Shown: one piece after another, positions 1-6,116 of the stretch
How the letters are laid out: each line of letters opens with the position of its first letter
How positions within the stretch are numbered: the first letter of the stretch is position 1
Assembly (NCBI GenBank): GCA_026983935.1
Contig: JALSTC010000731.1
Span: forward strand, 1-7,718
Source of the DNA: Ardenticatenia bacterium
GTDB taxonomy: Bacteria > Chloroflexota > Anaerolineae > Aggregatilineales > Ch27
Length of the DNA: 7,718 bases
Direction: 5' to 3'
Notes under the pieces: model-generated
What the model saw: the letters and a program-made list of their open reading frames with translations, nothing else
Databases searched by the model: none
Told to the model about the DNA's origin: nothing
Made by a program: the position numbers and the translations under genes

Positions 1-2341
1 AATCCGGGTGATGCAGGGCGGCGGTGGTAGAGGTGCCCTGCGGGCCATCGGCGGGAGCGATCGCCATGCGAAAGCCCGTGCCGTCGGTGTTGACCTCGCA
101 GATGGCCGTGCCTTCAGCGCCGTAGGGCTGGTTTGCGCAGTCGAATACAACGCGGCTGCCGTCGGGGGCCAGTGCGGGCTGCTGATTCCATGCGAAGGGT
201 GATTCGCCGGTCAGCAGCACCGGCGTGCTCCAGCCTTCGCTGCCGCGCATGGCTGCCCACAGATCGAGGGTGTGCGGCCCGCCGTCTGCGGGGTAAACGA
301 CCAGGGGATAGGTGATCAGATCGCCGGTCGAGGCAACCGCACCGAAGCCTTCGCTGTGGGCCGGTGTGCCGTCCTGAAGACGGACGACCTCAGCAATGGA
401 CATGTCGCTTCTGGTGACAACCAGACACGGCCAGCCCGCACAGTTCGGGTCAAAGCGATCGGTGGAGAGCAGCAGCCAGCTTCCATCCGGCGAGATGTTC
501 AGCCATTCGTCCGTCGTTCCCGGTGAGAGCGCGTCCAGCATCTGGCTGATATCTTCCGGCATGGCTCCTTCCCGCGCCTCAAGGCGGTAGATGTGCCCTT
601 CCGGCAGGCTGTAGGTGATCGTGCCGCCTGCGCCTGCCATTGATGGCGGCGGTGGGGCGGTGTTTTCGTTGCTTTCGGTGACGGCCTCACCCGCTTCGCC
701 TGCGCCCAGCGCACCGATCCCGGCCCCGGTTCTGATCGTGCCGCTCAGGTCAAGCGTCGGACTCAAAGATGCATCCCCCGCCGTCAGGAGCGGCGAATCG
801 GGCCGGAGATGGTAGTCCGGGCGGTCCGGGTTGAGCGTGGGCCAGGGGCCGCTTTCCAGCAGCCAGGGGGCGAAGCCGGGCGCGACGAAATTCGCCAGCG
901 CCTCATTCACGGTGAAGCCGGTGATCGAGCCGCTGGCTGGATCGGTGTCCAGCAGAATCGCGCCGGGCGACTCTTCCACATTGAGCGCTGAATAATAGTT
1001 CGCACCGGAGCGCAGTCCCTGCCCGGAACGTCCGGTCACCTCGTAGGCGTCGAAGCGATCCCGCACGATGATGTTGTTGTAGACCACCATATCGCGTGCA
1101 TCCTGGTTGAGGATCAGCGCGCCCCGGTTGCCCGTCTGGTCAATGATGGTGTTATTGACGATAGTCACATCCACGCAGCCAAAGTCCGAAGCAGGCAGCC
1201 CTTTATCTTCCGCGTAGGCGTTGTCCCAGCAGGCGATGCCCGCAGCGTTGTTGCCGTAGCTCAGATTGTTGCGCATGATCGAATGGCGCACAGAAGCCAG
1301 GTTAAGCGCGCCGCCGCCCGCACTGCCGTTGCCGGTCATGATGTTCTGCTCGACGATCAGATTTTCGCCGATGCCATCTTCGAAGAATTCGCCCAGATCG
1401 GGCAGCCCCTGCTGATCGTAGCAGGCTTTCAGCGCGTCCCAGGGAGCCGCGCCCGTGAATTCGACGTCAGCCTCGCTCCAGCCGCAGGTATTGCCTGTGG
1501 CATTTTGCAGCCAGTAGAACACCTCCGCCGTGGCCGTTTGTGGGTCGGCGTTGATTTGCAGGCCGGAGGCGTTATTGCCCTGAAAGACATTGCGCCGAAT
1601 GACCATGTTGTCGCCGGAGCCGGAGATATAAGCGCCGTGCTCTTCCCGCGAGGTGGTGAAGATCGAATCCTGGATGAGCATGTAGCTGGTTGATGTGGTG
1701 TGCAGTCCCCAGATGCCGTTATCGTGGCTGTAGACATCCATCACGATCATATGGTGGGCGAACTGGCCGGTTCCGCTGAAGTAGCCGGAAAAGAAAATGC
1801 CTGCGCCTTCTGCCCCTTCAAAAGCCAGATTCTGGATGATGTAATAACGTGTGGCGATGAAGTAGAAGTGATGACGCAGCCAGCTTACATCCGGGCGGGC
1901 GGGCGCGTTGATCATGACCGAGCCGGGAGCGCCCCAGCCCAGAAAGTGGATATAAGCACCGTCTTCGCCGCCGCGCTCCTCAACCTCGATGCCGCGATAG
2001 ACGCCCGGCATGATGATCACCAGATCGCCGGGCTGCGCGGCGTCTGATGCCGCCTGGATGGTATCGAAGGCGGCGGTTATGGAGTAGGTGGCTGCTTCAT
2101 GCGCGCAGGAGGCAGTCAGGCAGGGGACGGTCGCCGTGATCTCTGCCGGGCATGATCCATCCTGCGAGACGCACAGCACGCGGCTGTAGGAATCCTGCAG
2201 GTGGAAGTTGGCGTCCAGAAAGGCCTCGGTGTCCGGTTCAGCGGGCGGCAGCGGCTGGCCCTGTGCCAGCACTATGCTGCCGGTGAGCATCAGCAGGCCC
2301 AGTATCCCTGCTTGCCACCATGTCACTTTGCCTGTCCTCAT
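1..2341 (-). CDS. Secreted right-handed beta-helix protein with C-terminal TolB/PD40-like propeller segment (partial, C-terminus cut by window edge)
   Basis: The minus strand is open without a stop from the ATG at 2341-2339 to position 1, about 780 codons, so the C-terminus lies outside the window. The start follows an AAAAGGA ribosome site (2351-2357, 9-nt gap). Residues 1-26 form a signal peptide (basic MRTGK, hydrophobic core, cleavage likely after VLA26), so the product should be exported. Residues about 90-500 read as a right-handed parallel beta-helix: an early DLVIIMPGVYRG segment near 106-117, repeated short strands rich in Asn (NNTIID, YNNIIV), and a closing DYHLRPDSPLLTAG near 509-522, which is typical of the ends of such domains. 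An Ala/Glu/Pro-rich linker (about 545-575) leads to propeller-like repeats with SPDGSWLLLS near 617 and APDGSRVVF near 723, the PD40/TolB signature. Beta-helix folds often bind or cleave polysaccharide, but I see no diagnostic lyase residues, so substrate and activity are unknown. A surface-binding or adhesive role is equally possible. Confidence 0.85.
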   Translation of the reverse strand, partial: MRTGKVTWWQAGILGLLMLTGSIVLAQGQPLPPAEPDTEAFLDANFHLQDSYSRVLCVSQDGSCPAEITATVPCLTASCAHEAATYSITAAFDTIQAASDAAQPGDLVIIMPGVYRGIEVEERGGEDGAYIHFLGWGAPGSVMINAPARPDVSWLRHHFYFIATRYYIIQNLAFEGAEGAGIFFSGYFSGTGQFAHHMIVMDVYSHDNGIWGLHTTSTSYMLIQDSIFTTSREEHGAYISGSGDNMVIRRNVFQGNNASGLQINADPQTATAEVFYWLQNATGNTCGWSEADVEFTGAAPWDALKACYDQQGLPDLGEFFEDGIGENLIVEQNIMTGNGSAGGGALNLASVRHSIMRNNLSYGNNAAGIACWDNAYAEDKGLPASDFGCVDVTIVNNTIIDQTGNRGALILNQDARDMVVYNNIIVRDRFDAYEVTGRSGQGLRSGANYYSALNVEESPGAILLDTDPASGSITGFTVNEALANFVAPGFAPWLLESGPWPTLNPDRPDYHLRPDSPLLTAGDASLSPTLDLSGTIRTGAGIGALGAGEAGEAVTESNENTAPPPPSMAGAGGTITYSLPEGHIYRLEAREGAMPEDISQMLDALSPGTTDEWLNISPDGSWLLLSTDRFDPNCAGWPCLVVTRSDMSIAEVVRLQDGTPAHSEGFGAVASTGDLITYPLVVYPADGGPHTLDLWAAMRGSEGWSTPVLLTGESPFAWNQQPALAPDGSRVVFDCANQPYGAEGTAICEVNTDGTGFRMAIAPADGPQGTSTTAALHHPD

Positions 2342-2374
2342 TGTATTCTGTCCTTTTGTATTCTTATTTCTAAA

Positions 2375-2403
2375 AGTGTAGGTATGTAAGTATTATAAGT
2401 CAA
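2375..2403 (-). promoter_or_regulatory. Candidate sigma-70-type promoter of the beta-helix gene
   Basis: Reading the minus strand, TTGACT (2403-2398, 5 of 6 to the -35 consensus) is followed by exactly 17 nt and then TACACT (2380-2375, 4 of 6 to the -10 consensus). Transcription would begin near 2368, giving a leader of about 27 nt that includes the AAAAGGA ribosome site. A perfect TATAAT (2397-2392) sits inside the spacer and could serve as a second -10, but no good -35 lies 16-18 nt upstream of it. The surrounding 2341-2400 stretch is markedly AT-rich for this window, as expected of a promoter. Confidence 0.5.
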
Positions 2404-2460
2404 GCTGCTTTTCATCGGTTCACCGGTTCCGTTTGTTTCGCCGCCTGGTGGAAGGTGGGG

Positions 2461-2466
2461 TATCAT
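2461..2466 (+). promoter_or_regulatory. Weak candidate -10 (TATCAT) for the murJ-like gene
   Basis: TATCAT follows a G-rich run (GGTGGGG) and lies about 57 nt upstream of the first plausible ATG. No convincing -35 is present at 16-18 nt spacing, so this is only a suggestion. If it is used, transcription starts near 2473, and the upstream in-frame TTG at 2433 cannot be the start codon of the gene. Confidence 0.2.
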
Positions 2467-2522
2467 CGAGCGCTGTCTATCTACAGCAGGGCCTTAACCC
2501 TGAACGGGTGTACCACACGGGC

Positions 2523-4148
2523 ATGTATGTAATGCGGGAATCGACTCCAGACATGGAACGCAGAATACAGGAATCACCCCAGGCGCTTTCCGGCAGGCGG
2601 ATGGCACGTGCGGCGCTGATCGTCATGATTGCCTATATCGCCAGCGGTGTGCTGGGGCTGGTGCGGCAGGCGGTGATCAGCGCCACGTTCGGTGCGGCGG
2701 TCGAATTTGATGCTTTTGTGGCGGCGCAGCGTGTCCCGGAACTGCTGTTCAATCTGGTGGCGGGTGGGGCGCTGGGGTCGGCCTTCATCCCGGTGTTTTC
2801 CGGTTTTCTGGCGAAGCATGAAGAGGAGCGTGCCTGGCGGCTGGTCGGGGCGGTAGTCGTGCTTCTGACGGTGGGCGCGATTCTGCTCTCCGCGGTGACG
2901 TTTGCCGCTGCTCCCTGGCTGGTCAGTGCCATCCTGCGTCCTGCCGATCCCCCGGAGCAGCAGGCGCTGATCGTTGATCTGCTGCGCATCATGCTCAGCA
3001 CGGTGATCATCTTTGGCGTGAGTGGGCTGTTGATGGGCATTCTCAACGCCTACCAGCATTTCTGGCGGCCTGCGGCGGCGCTGAGTCTCTATAACCTGGG
3101 CATCATCTTCGGCGCGGTGGTGCTTGCCCCGTCGATGGGGGTTTACGGGCTGGCATGGGGGACGGTCATCGGTGCGCTGCTGCATCTGGGCATTCAACTG
3201 CCGGAACTGCCGCGCATCGGCGCGCGCTGGCGGCCTTCGCTGGACATCCGCACGCCCGGCGTGCTGGAAGTGCTCACGTTAATGGGCCCGCGCATTGTGG
3301 GGCAGGGTGTGGTGCAGGTGAATTTCGTGGTGATCACGGCCTTCACCTCCGGCATGGTGGACGGCTCGCTGGCGATTATCAACAACGCCTTTATTCTGAT
3401 GTTCACCGCGCTGGGCATCATCGGTCAGAGCCTCGGCACGGCGGTATTTCCCTCGCTGTCGACTCTGGCGGCGCAGGAAGACTGGCCCGGCTATCGGCGG
3501 ACGTTGAGCGGGGCGCTGCGCAGCGTGCTTTTCCTGGCGATCCCGGCCAGCGTGGGGCTGATCGTACTGGCGCAGCCGCTGGTGGCGCTGCTGTTTGAGC
3601 GGCGGGCATGGTCGCCGGAGGCGACGGCAGGGGCGGCCTGGGCGCTGCAGTTCTTTGCCGTCGGCCTGGTCGGCCATGCGCTGCTGGAGATTCTGGCGCG
3701 GGCGTTTTACGCGCTGCATGACACCTGGACGCCGGTCAAGGTTGGTGTGGGGACGATGCTGGTCAATATCGCGCTGGATGTGGTGTTGATCCGTGTGATC
3801 GGCGTGCCGGGCGATCTGGCGCGGGGGCCGTTCGCCGGGCTGGCGCTGGCGATGAGCGTGGCGACGGCCATCGAGGCGGCAGCGCTGTGGCTGATTCTAC
3901 GGCGGCGCATCGGGGGTATGGACGGCGGGCGCGTGTGGGCGCTGGTCTGGCGGACTCTGGCCGCGGCGGGTGTGATGGGGCTGGCGCTGTGGGCGCTGCA
4001 GGTGGCCCTGCCGGGTGTCCATGTCCTTATCATAACCGCGCTGGGCGCTGCCCTGGGCGCTGCGATCTTCTTTGCGCTGGCGCTGGCGCTTGGCCTTGAG
4101 GAAGCGCGGGCCGTCCCGGCGATGGTTCTGCGGCGGCTGGGGCGCTGA
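2523..4148 (+). CDS. murJ: MurJ/MviN-family lipid II flippase-like membrane protein
   Basis: This is an integral membrane protein of about 541 residues, slightly longer than E. coli MurJ (about 511). Hydrophobic segments run throughout, consistent with the 12-14 helices of the MOP superfamily. Family landmarks are clear: GVLGLVRQAVISATFGA in the first helix (Arg48), FDAFVAAQRVPELLFNL after it (Asp63), LGTAVFPSLSTLA mid-protein, and RAFYALHDTWTPVKVGVG near 393-410. MurJ moves lipid-linked peptidoglycan precursor across the inner membrane. From a recalled alignment, three arginines important in E. coli MurJ (R18, R52, R270) are not conserved here (Gly, Asn and Ile in their places), so transport of lipid II is inferred from family only. 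The start is uncertain: in-frame ATGs at 2523, 2532 and 2553 all lack a good ribosome site, and a frame-open TTG at 2433 is less likely. The gene is divergent from the beta-helix gene and convergent with xseB. Confidence 0.85.
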   Translation: MYVMRESTPDMERRIQESPQALSGRRMARAALIVMIAYIASGVLGLVRQAVISATFGAAVEFDAFVAAQRVPELLFNLVAGGALGSAFIPVFSGFLAKHEEERAWRLVGAVVVLLTVGAILLSAVTFAAAPWLVSAILRPADPPEQQALIVDLLRIMLSTVIIFGVSGLLMGILNAYQHFWRPAAALSLYNLGIIFGAVVLAPSMGVYGLAWGTVIGALLHLGIQLPELPRIGARWRPSLDIRTPGVLEVLTLMGPRIVGQGVVQVNFVVITAFTSGMVDGSLAIINNAFILMFTALGIIGQSLGTAVFPSLSTLAAQEDWPGYRRTLSGALRSVLFLAIPASVGLIVLAQPLVALLFERRAWSPEATAGAAWALQFFAVGLVGHALLEILARAFYALHDTWTPVKVGVGTMLVNIALDVVLIRVIGVPGDLARGPFAGLALAMSVATAIEAAALWLILRRRIGGMDGGRVWALVWRTLAAAGVMGLALWALQVALPGVHVLIITALGAALGAAIFFALALALGLEEARAVPAMVLRRLGR

Positions 4149-4159
4149 TTTATCCCCAG

Positions 4160-4208
4160 TATATCCCCGATATATCCCAGGTAAGACCTGGGATATATTT
4201 GGGATATA
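4160..4208. terminator. AT-rich hairpin between convergent murJ and xseB, likely bidirectional terminator
   Basis: A perfect 13-bp inverted repeat, ATATATCCCAGGT (4170-4182) and ACCTGGGATATAT (4186-4198), closes a 3-nt loop. It is extended by an outer 8-bp pair, TATATCCC (4160-4167) with GGGATATA (4201-4208), across a 2x2 internal mismatch. The structure begins 12 nt after the murJ stop and ends 13 nt before the xseB stop, so it can serve both genes. There is no long T-run, which is why termination is likely rather than certain. Confidence 0.6.
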
Positions 4209-4220
4209 TGCATTGGTGGC

Positions 4221-4424
4221 CTAGTCGTCCGTAGTAAGCTGACGGACGCGCAGTTCGGCGTTATCCAGCTTTTCCTGGCAGAAGGCCGTCAGGCGCTGGC
4301 CCTGCTCGAACAGGGCAACCGATTCGTCCAGTGTCAGATCGCCTTCTTCCAGGCGGTTGACGATCTCCTCAAGCTGCGCCAGCGCGGCCTCAAAGGTCAG
4401 GTCTTCCGGGAGTGAGTCGGTCAT
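4221..4424 (-). CDS. xseB: Exonuclease VII small subunit
   Basis: The product has 67 residues, the usual size of XseB. The pattern is diagnostic: FEAALAQLEEIVNRLEEGDL (residues 10-29), then LTLDESVALFEQGQRL, a Cys (FCQEKL), and AELRVRQL near the C-terminus. XseB folds as an antiparallel helical pair; several copies bind the C-terminal region of XseA to form the active exonuclease VII, which degrades single-stranded DNA from both ends and works in mismatch and damage repair in the cytoplasm. The ATG (4424-4422) overlaps the xseA stop by one base (TGATG), so translation is probably coupled to xseA. The ribosome site is strong. Confidence 0.97.
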   Translation of the reverse strand: MTDSLPEDLTFEAALAQLEEIVNRLEEGDLTLDESVALFEQGQRLTAFCQEKLDNAELRVRQLTTDD

Positions 4425-5638
4425 CAGGCGTGTTCCTCCGTTTTTTCTGTGACGGTGGCCTGCAGCCTGCCCCGTGACAGATGGATGGTCAGTGTATCGC
4501 CCGGCGCGGTATCGCGGGCATCGGTCAGGCGCAGGCCGTCGGCGGCCCGTTCAACGATGGCATAGCCCCGCGCCAGGATGGCGCGCGGGTCGGCGGCTTC
4601 CAATGCCGCATGGCGGGCATGCAGCCGCTCCTGCTGCAGGACGATGATCTGCCTCATGGCACGGGCGGCACGCAGGTTCAGGTCATCGAGCCGCTGGCGG
4701 GCATTGTCAATCCGCCTGCGCGGCGAGAAGCCGTGCAGCATACGCGCTTCGCCTTCCACCATACGGCGGTACTCGTCGATCAGGGTGGCGACGGCCATGA
4801 TCAGCCGCTCACGATATTCCCGCACGGTGTAGATCAGATCGTCCATATTGGGCGTGGCGACCTCGGCGGCGGCGGATGGCGTGGGAGCGCGCACATCGGC
4901 CACAAAATCGGCAATGGTGAAATCCACCTCGTGGCCGACTCCGCTCACGACGGGGATCGAACTGGCGGCAATGGTGCGGGCGACTCGCTCATCGTTGAAC
5001 GCCCACAGGTCTTCCAGGCTGCCGCCGCCGCGCACCAGCAGGATCACGTCCACATCGGCCCGCTGGATCGCTTCCAGCGCAGCCACGATCTGCGCCGGGG
5101 CGTCGTCGCCCTGCACCTGCGTGGGACTGAGGATGACCTCGGCCAGCGGGTAGCGGCGGCGCAGCACATTTTGCACGTCCTGAAAAGCGGCGGCATCCGG
5201 CGAAGTGATCACGCCGATCCGCTCCGGAAAGGCGGGCAGGGGGCGTTTGCGGGCCGGGTCAAAGAGGCCCTCCGCTTCCAGGCGGGCTTTGAGCTGCTCA
5301 AACCGGCGGTGCAGGTCACCGCGTCCGGCAGGCTCAATGGTGTCCGCGTAGAGCTGGTACTGCCCGCCCGCTTCATATACACTGACATAGCCGTGCACGA
5401 CGATCGCGTCGCCGTGCTGCGGGATATACAACTGCCGTGCCGTGCTGCTGCGCCACATGACACATTTGAGCGCGCTGGCTTCATCCTTCAGGGTGAAGTA
5501 CCAGTGTCCGGATCGTGCCTGCGTGAAATTGCTGATCTCGCCCTGCACCCACACGTTTTGCAGGCGCAGATCGGAATCGAACAGGGCGCGGATGTATTGA
5601 GTGAGGCTGGAAACGGTGTAAGCATCTGGCAGCAGCAC
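4424..5638 (-). CDS. xseA: Exonuclease VII large (catalytic) subunit
   Basis: The protein has 404 residues; E. coli XseA is about 450. Residues 1-105 form the N-terminal OB-fold DNA-binding domain (LQNVWVQGEISNF, GHWYFTLKD, GYVSVYEAGGQYQLY). The catalytic domain follows at about 125-350 with RIGVITSPDAAAFQDV (Asp154), VRGGGSLEDLWAFNDE (Arg203) and SGVGHEVDFTIADFVADVRA (His236, Asp239), followed by PTPSAAAE. These match the E. coli active-site residues D155, R207, H238 and D241 as I recall them, so the enzyme looks intact. A helical stretch (about 270-350) should bind XseB, and PRAILARGYAIV (351-362) is the conserved C-terminal motif. The start is GTG (5638-5636), supported by AAGGGA at 5648-5653 with a 9-nt gap. 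xseA is the first gene of the xseA-xseB operon and is divergent from the 98-residue gene. Confidence 0.97.
   Translation of the reverse strand: MLLPDAYTVSSLTQYIRALFDSDLRLQNVWVQGEISNFTQARSGHWYFTLKDEASALKCVMWRSSTARQLYIPQHGDAIVVHGYVSVYEAGGQYQLYADTIEPAGRGDLHRRFEQLKARLEAEGLFDPARKRPLPAFPERIGVITSPDAAAFQDVQNVLRRRYPLAEVILSPTQVQGDDAPAQIVAALEAIQRADVDVILLVRGGGSLEDLWAFNDERVARTIAASSIPVVSGVGHEVDFTIADFVADVRAPTPSAAAEVATPNMDDLIYTVREYRERLIMAVATLIDEYRRMVEGEARMLHGFSPRRRIDNARQRLDDLNLRAARAMRQIIVLQQERLHARHAALEAADPRAILARGYAIVERAADGLRLTDARDTAPGDTLTIHLSRGRLQATVTEKTEEHA
4434..4439 (-). promoter_or_regulatory. Ribosome binding site of xseB inside the xseA 3' end
   Basis: Reading the minus strand, GGAGGA lies 9 nt before the xseB ATG and within the last codons of xseA. 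It is the strongest Shine-Dalgarno sequence in the window and fixes the xseB start at 4424, consistent with the need for XseB in excess over XseA. Confidence 0.8.
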
Positions 5639-5667
5639 AATCAGTCTTCCCTTCCAGGCGCGGGCCG

Positions 5668-5680
5668 TGTTAGAATTCTA
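5668..5680. promoter_or_regulatory. Divergent promoter core with palindromic shared -10 (TAGAATTCTA)
   Basis: On the plus strand, TG-T-TAGAAT (5668-5676) is an extended -10 that would start transcription near 5683 toward the 98-residue gene. The 10-bp sequence TAGAATTCTA (5671-5680) is its own reverse complement, so the minus strand also offers TAGAAT (5680-5675), which would start near 5668 and give xseA a leader of about 30 nt with its AAGGGA ribosome site. No clear -35 is visible in either direction. The two start sites could compete for polymerase. Confidence 0.45.
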
Positions 5681-5710
5681 GCGCAGATTCCGCGAATGCA
5701 CCCGAATGCA

Positions 5711-5714
5711 GGAG
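5711..5714 (+). promoter_or_regulatory. Ribosome binding site deciding the start of the 98-residue gene
   Basis: GGAG lies 11 nt before the ATG at 5726. The in-frame ATG at 5696 has no such site and would sit only about 13 nt from the predicted transcript start, so 5726 is preferred. Confidence 0.5.
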
Positions 5715-5725
5715 CAAAGCCTATC

Positions 5726-6022
5726 ATGCCGCAAGTATTGCACAGGTTGAGTGATGGAGAAATGCAGGAACTGGCCCAGAAGCTGATCGAAATGCCGTTT
5801 GACCGGGCCAGAAAATATACCCGCCGCCTGGACCCTGACGCGCAGGTTCAGATGTGGCGGCAGGGGATCGGCGAGGTGCTGGTGACGAAATACCGCCTGC
5901 CGAATCTGGGCGCGGTGATCACACTGGTGGAAGAGGATCACGTCGAGCCTATCCGCAAGAACAGCGACAAGCTGCGCTTTGAGCCGCGTTTTATCGAGGC
6001 GCGGGTCGAACCACTGGAATGA
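5726..6022 (+). CDS. Unrecognised 98-residue soluble protein
   Basis: I do not recognise this family. The product is small, has no cysteine, no signal peptide and no membrane segment, and is rich in both acidic and basic residues. The first half (MPQVLHRLSDGEMQELAQKL, then FDRARKYTRRLDPDAQVQMW to about residue 44) looks helical. The second half (GEVLVTKYRLPN, GAVITLVEEDHVEPI, then RFEPRFIEARVEPLE) looks like alternating beta-strands, suggesting a compact alpha/beta fold, probably cytoplasmic. It has its own extended -10, a ribosome site and a strong downstream hairpin, and it is single-cistron and divergent from xseA. These signals, rather than homology, are why I call it a gene. The reading frame stays open far upstream across the antisense of xseA, so an automated caller could wrongly fuse it into a protein of over 500 residues; an alternative start at 5696 would give 108 residues. 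Confidence 0.75.
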   Translation: MPQVLHRLSDGEMQELAQKLIEMPFDRARKYTRRLDPDAQVQMWRQGIGEVLVTKYRLPNLGAVITLVEEDHVEPIRKNSDKLRFEPRFIEARVEPLE

Positions 6023-6043
6023 GCGGCTGACATAGCCCACCCA

Positions 6044-6085
6044 TAATACCAGACAGGGGGCACATCAGGCCCCCTGTCTGTATTG
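6044..6085. terminator. GC-rich hairpin between convergent genes, bidirectional terminator
   Basis: An 11-bp perfect inverted repeat, CAGACAGGGGG (6050-6060) and CCCCCTGTCTG (6070-6080), encloses a 9-nt loop. Allowing one bulged C at 6049, AATA (6045-6048) continues the pairing with TATT (6081-6084), and a possible T-G pair closes it. It starts 21 nt after the stop of the 98-residue gene and ends about 30 nt before the stop of the peptidase gene, so it can end both transcripts. The A/T-rich outer arm gives only a short U-run. Confidence 0.75.
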
Positions 6086-6116
6086 GCAGCTATTCCGAGT
6101 GCCCGCGCTGACTGCT

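Noticed and set aside
1283..2047. Plus-strand open frames of 115-136 residues opposite the beta-helix gene
   Set aside because: They lie wholly within the continuous minus-strand gene, lack ribosome sites and show no familiar motifs.
2433..2522. Extending murJ upstream to the TTG at 2433 (30 more residues)
   Set aside because: The extra segment has no family match, there is no ribosome site before the TTG, and a possible -10 lies inside it. The ATG at 2523 or 2553 gives a normal MurJ N-terminus.
2574..3197. Minus-strand frames of up to about 200 residues opposite murJ
   Set aside because: They are rich in Arg, Gln, His and Pro with no fold-like pattern, as expected for the antisense of a hydrophobic GC-rich membrane gene.
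4481..5695. A very long plus-strand open frame running antisense through xseA into the 98-residue gene
   Set aside because: XseA on the minus strand has its full set of conserved motifs, and the plus-strand translation there is low in recognisable structure. The frame is open because of GC bias; only its last 98 codons carry gene signals.
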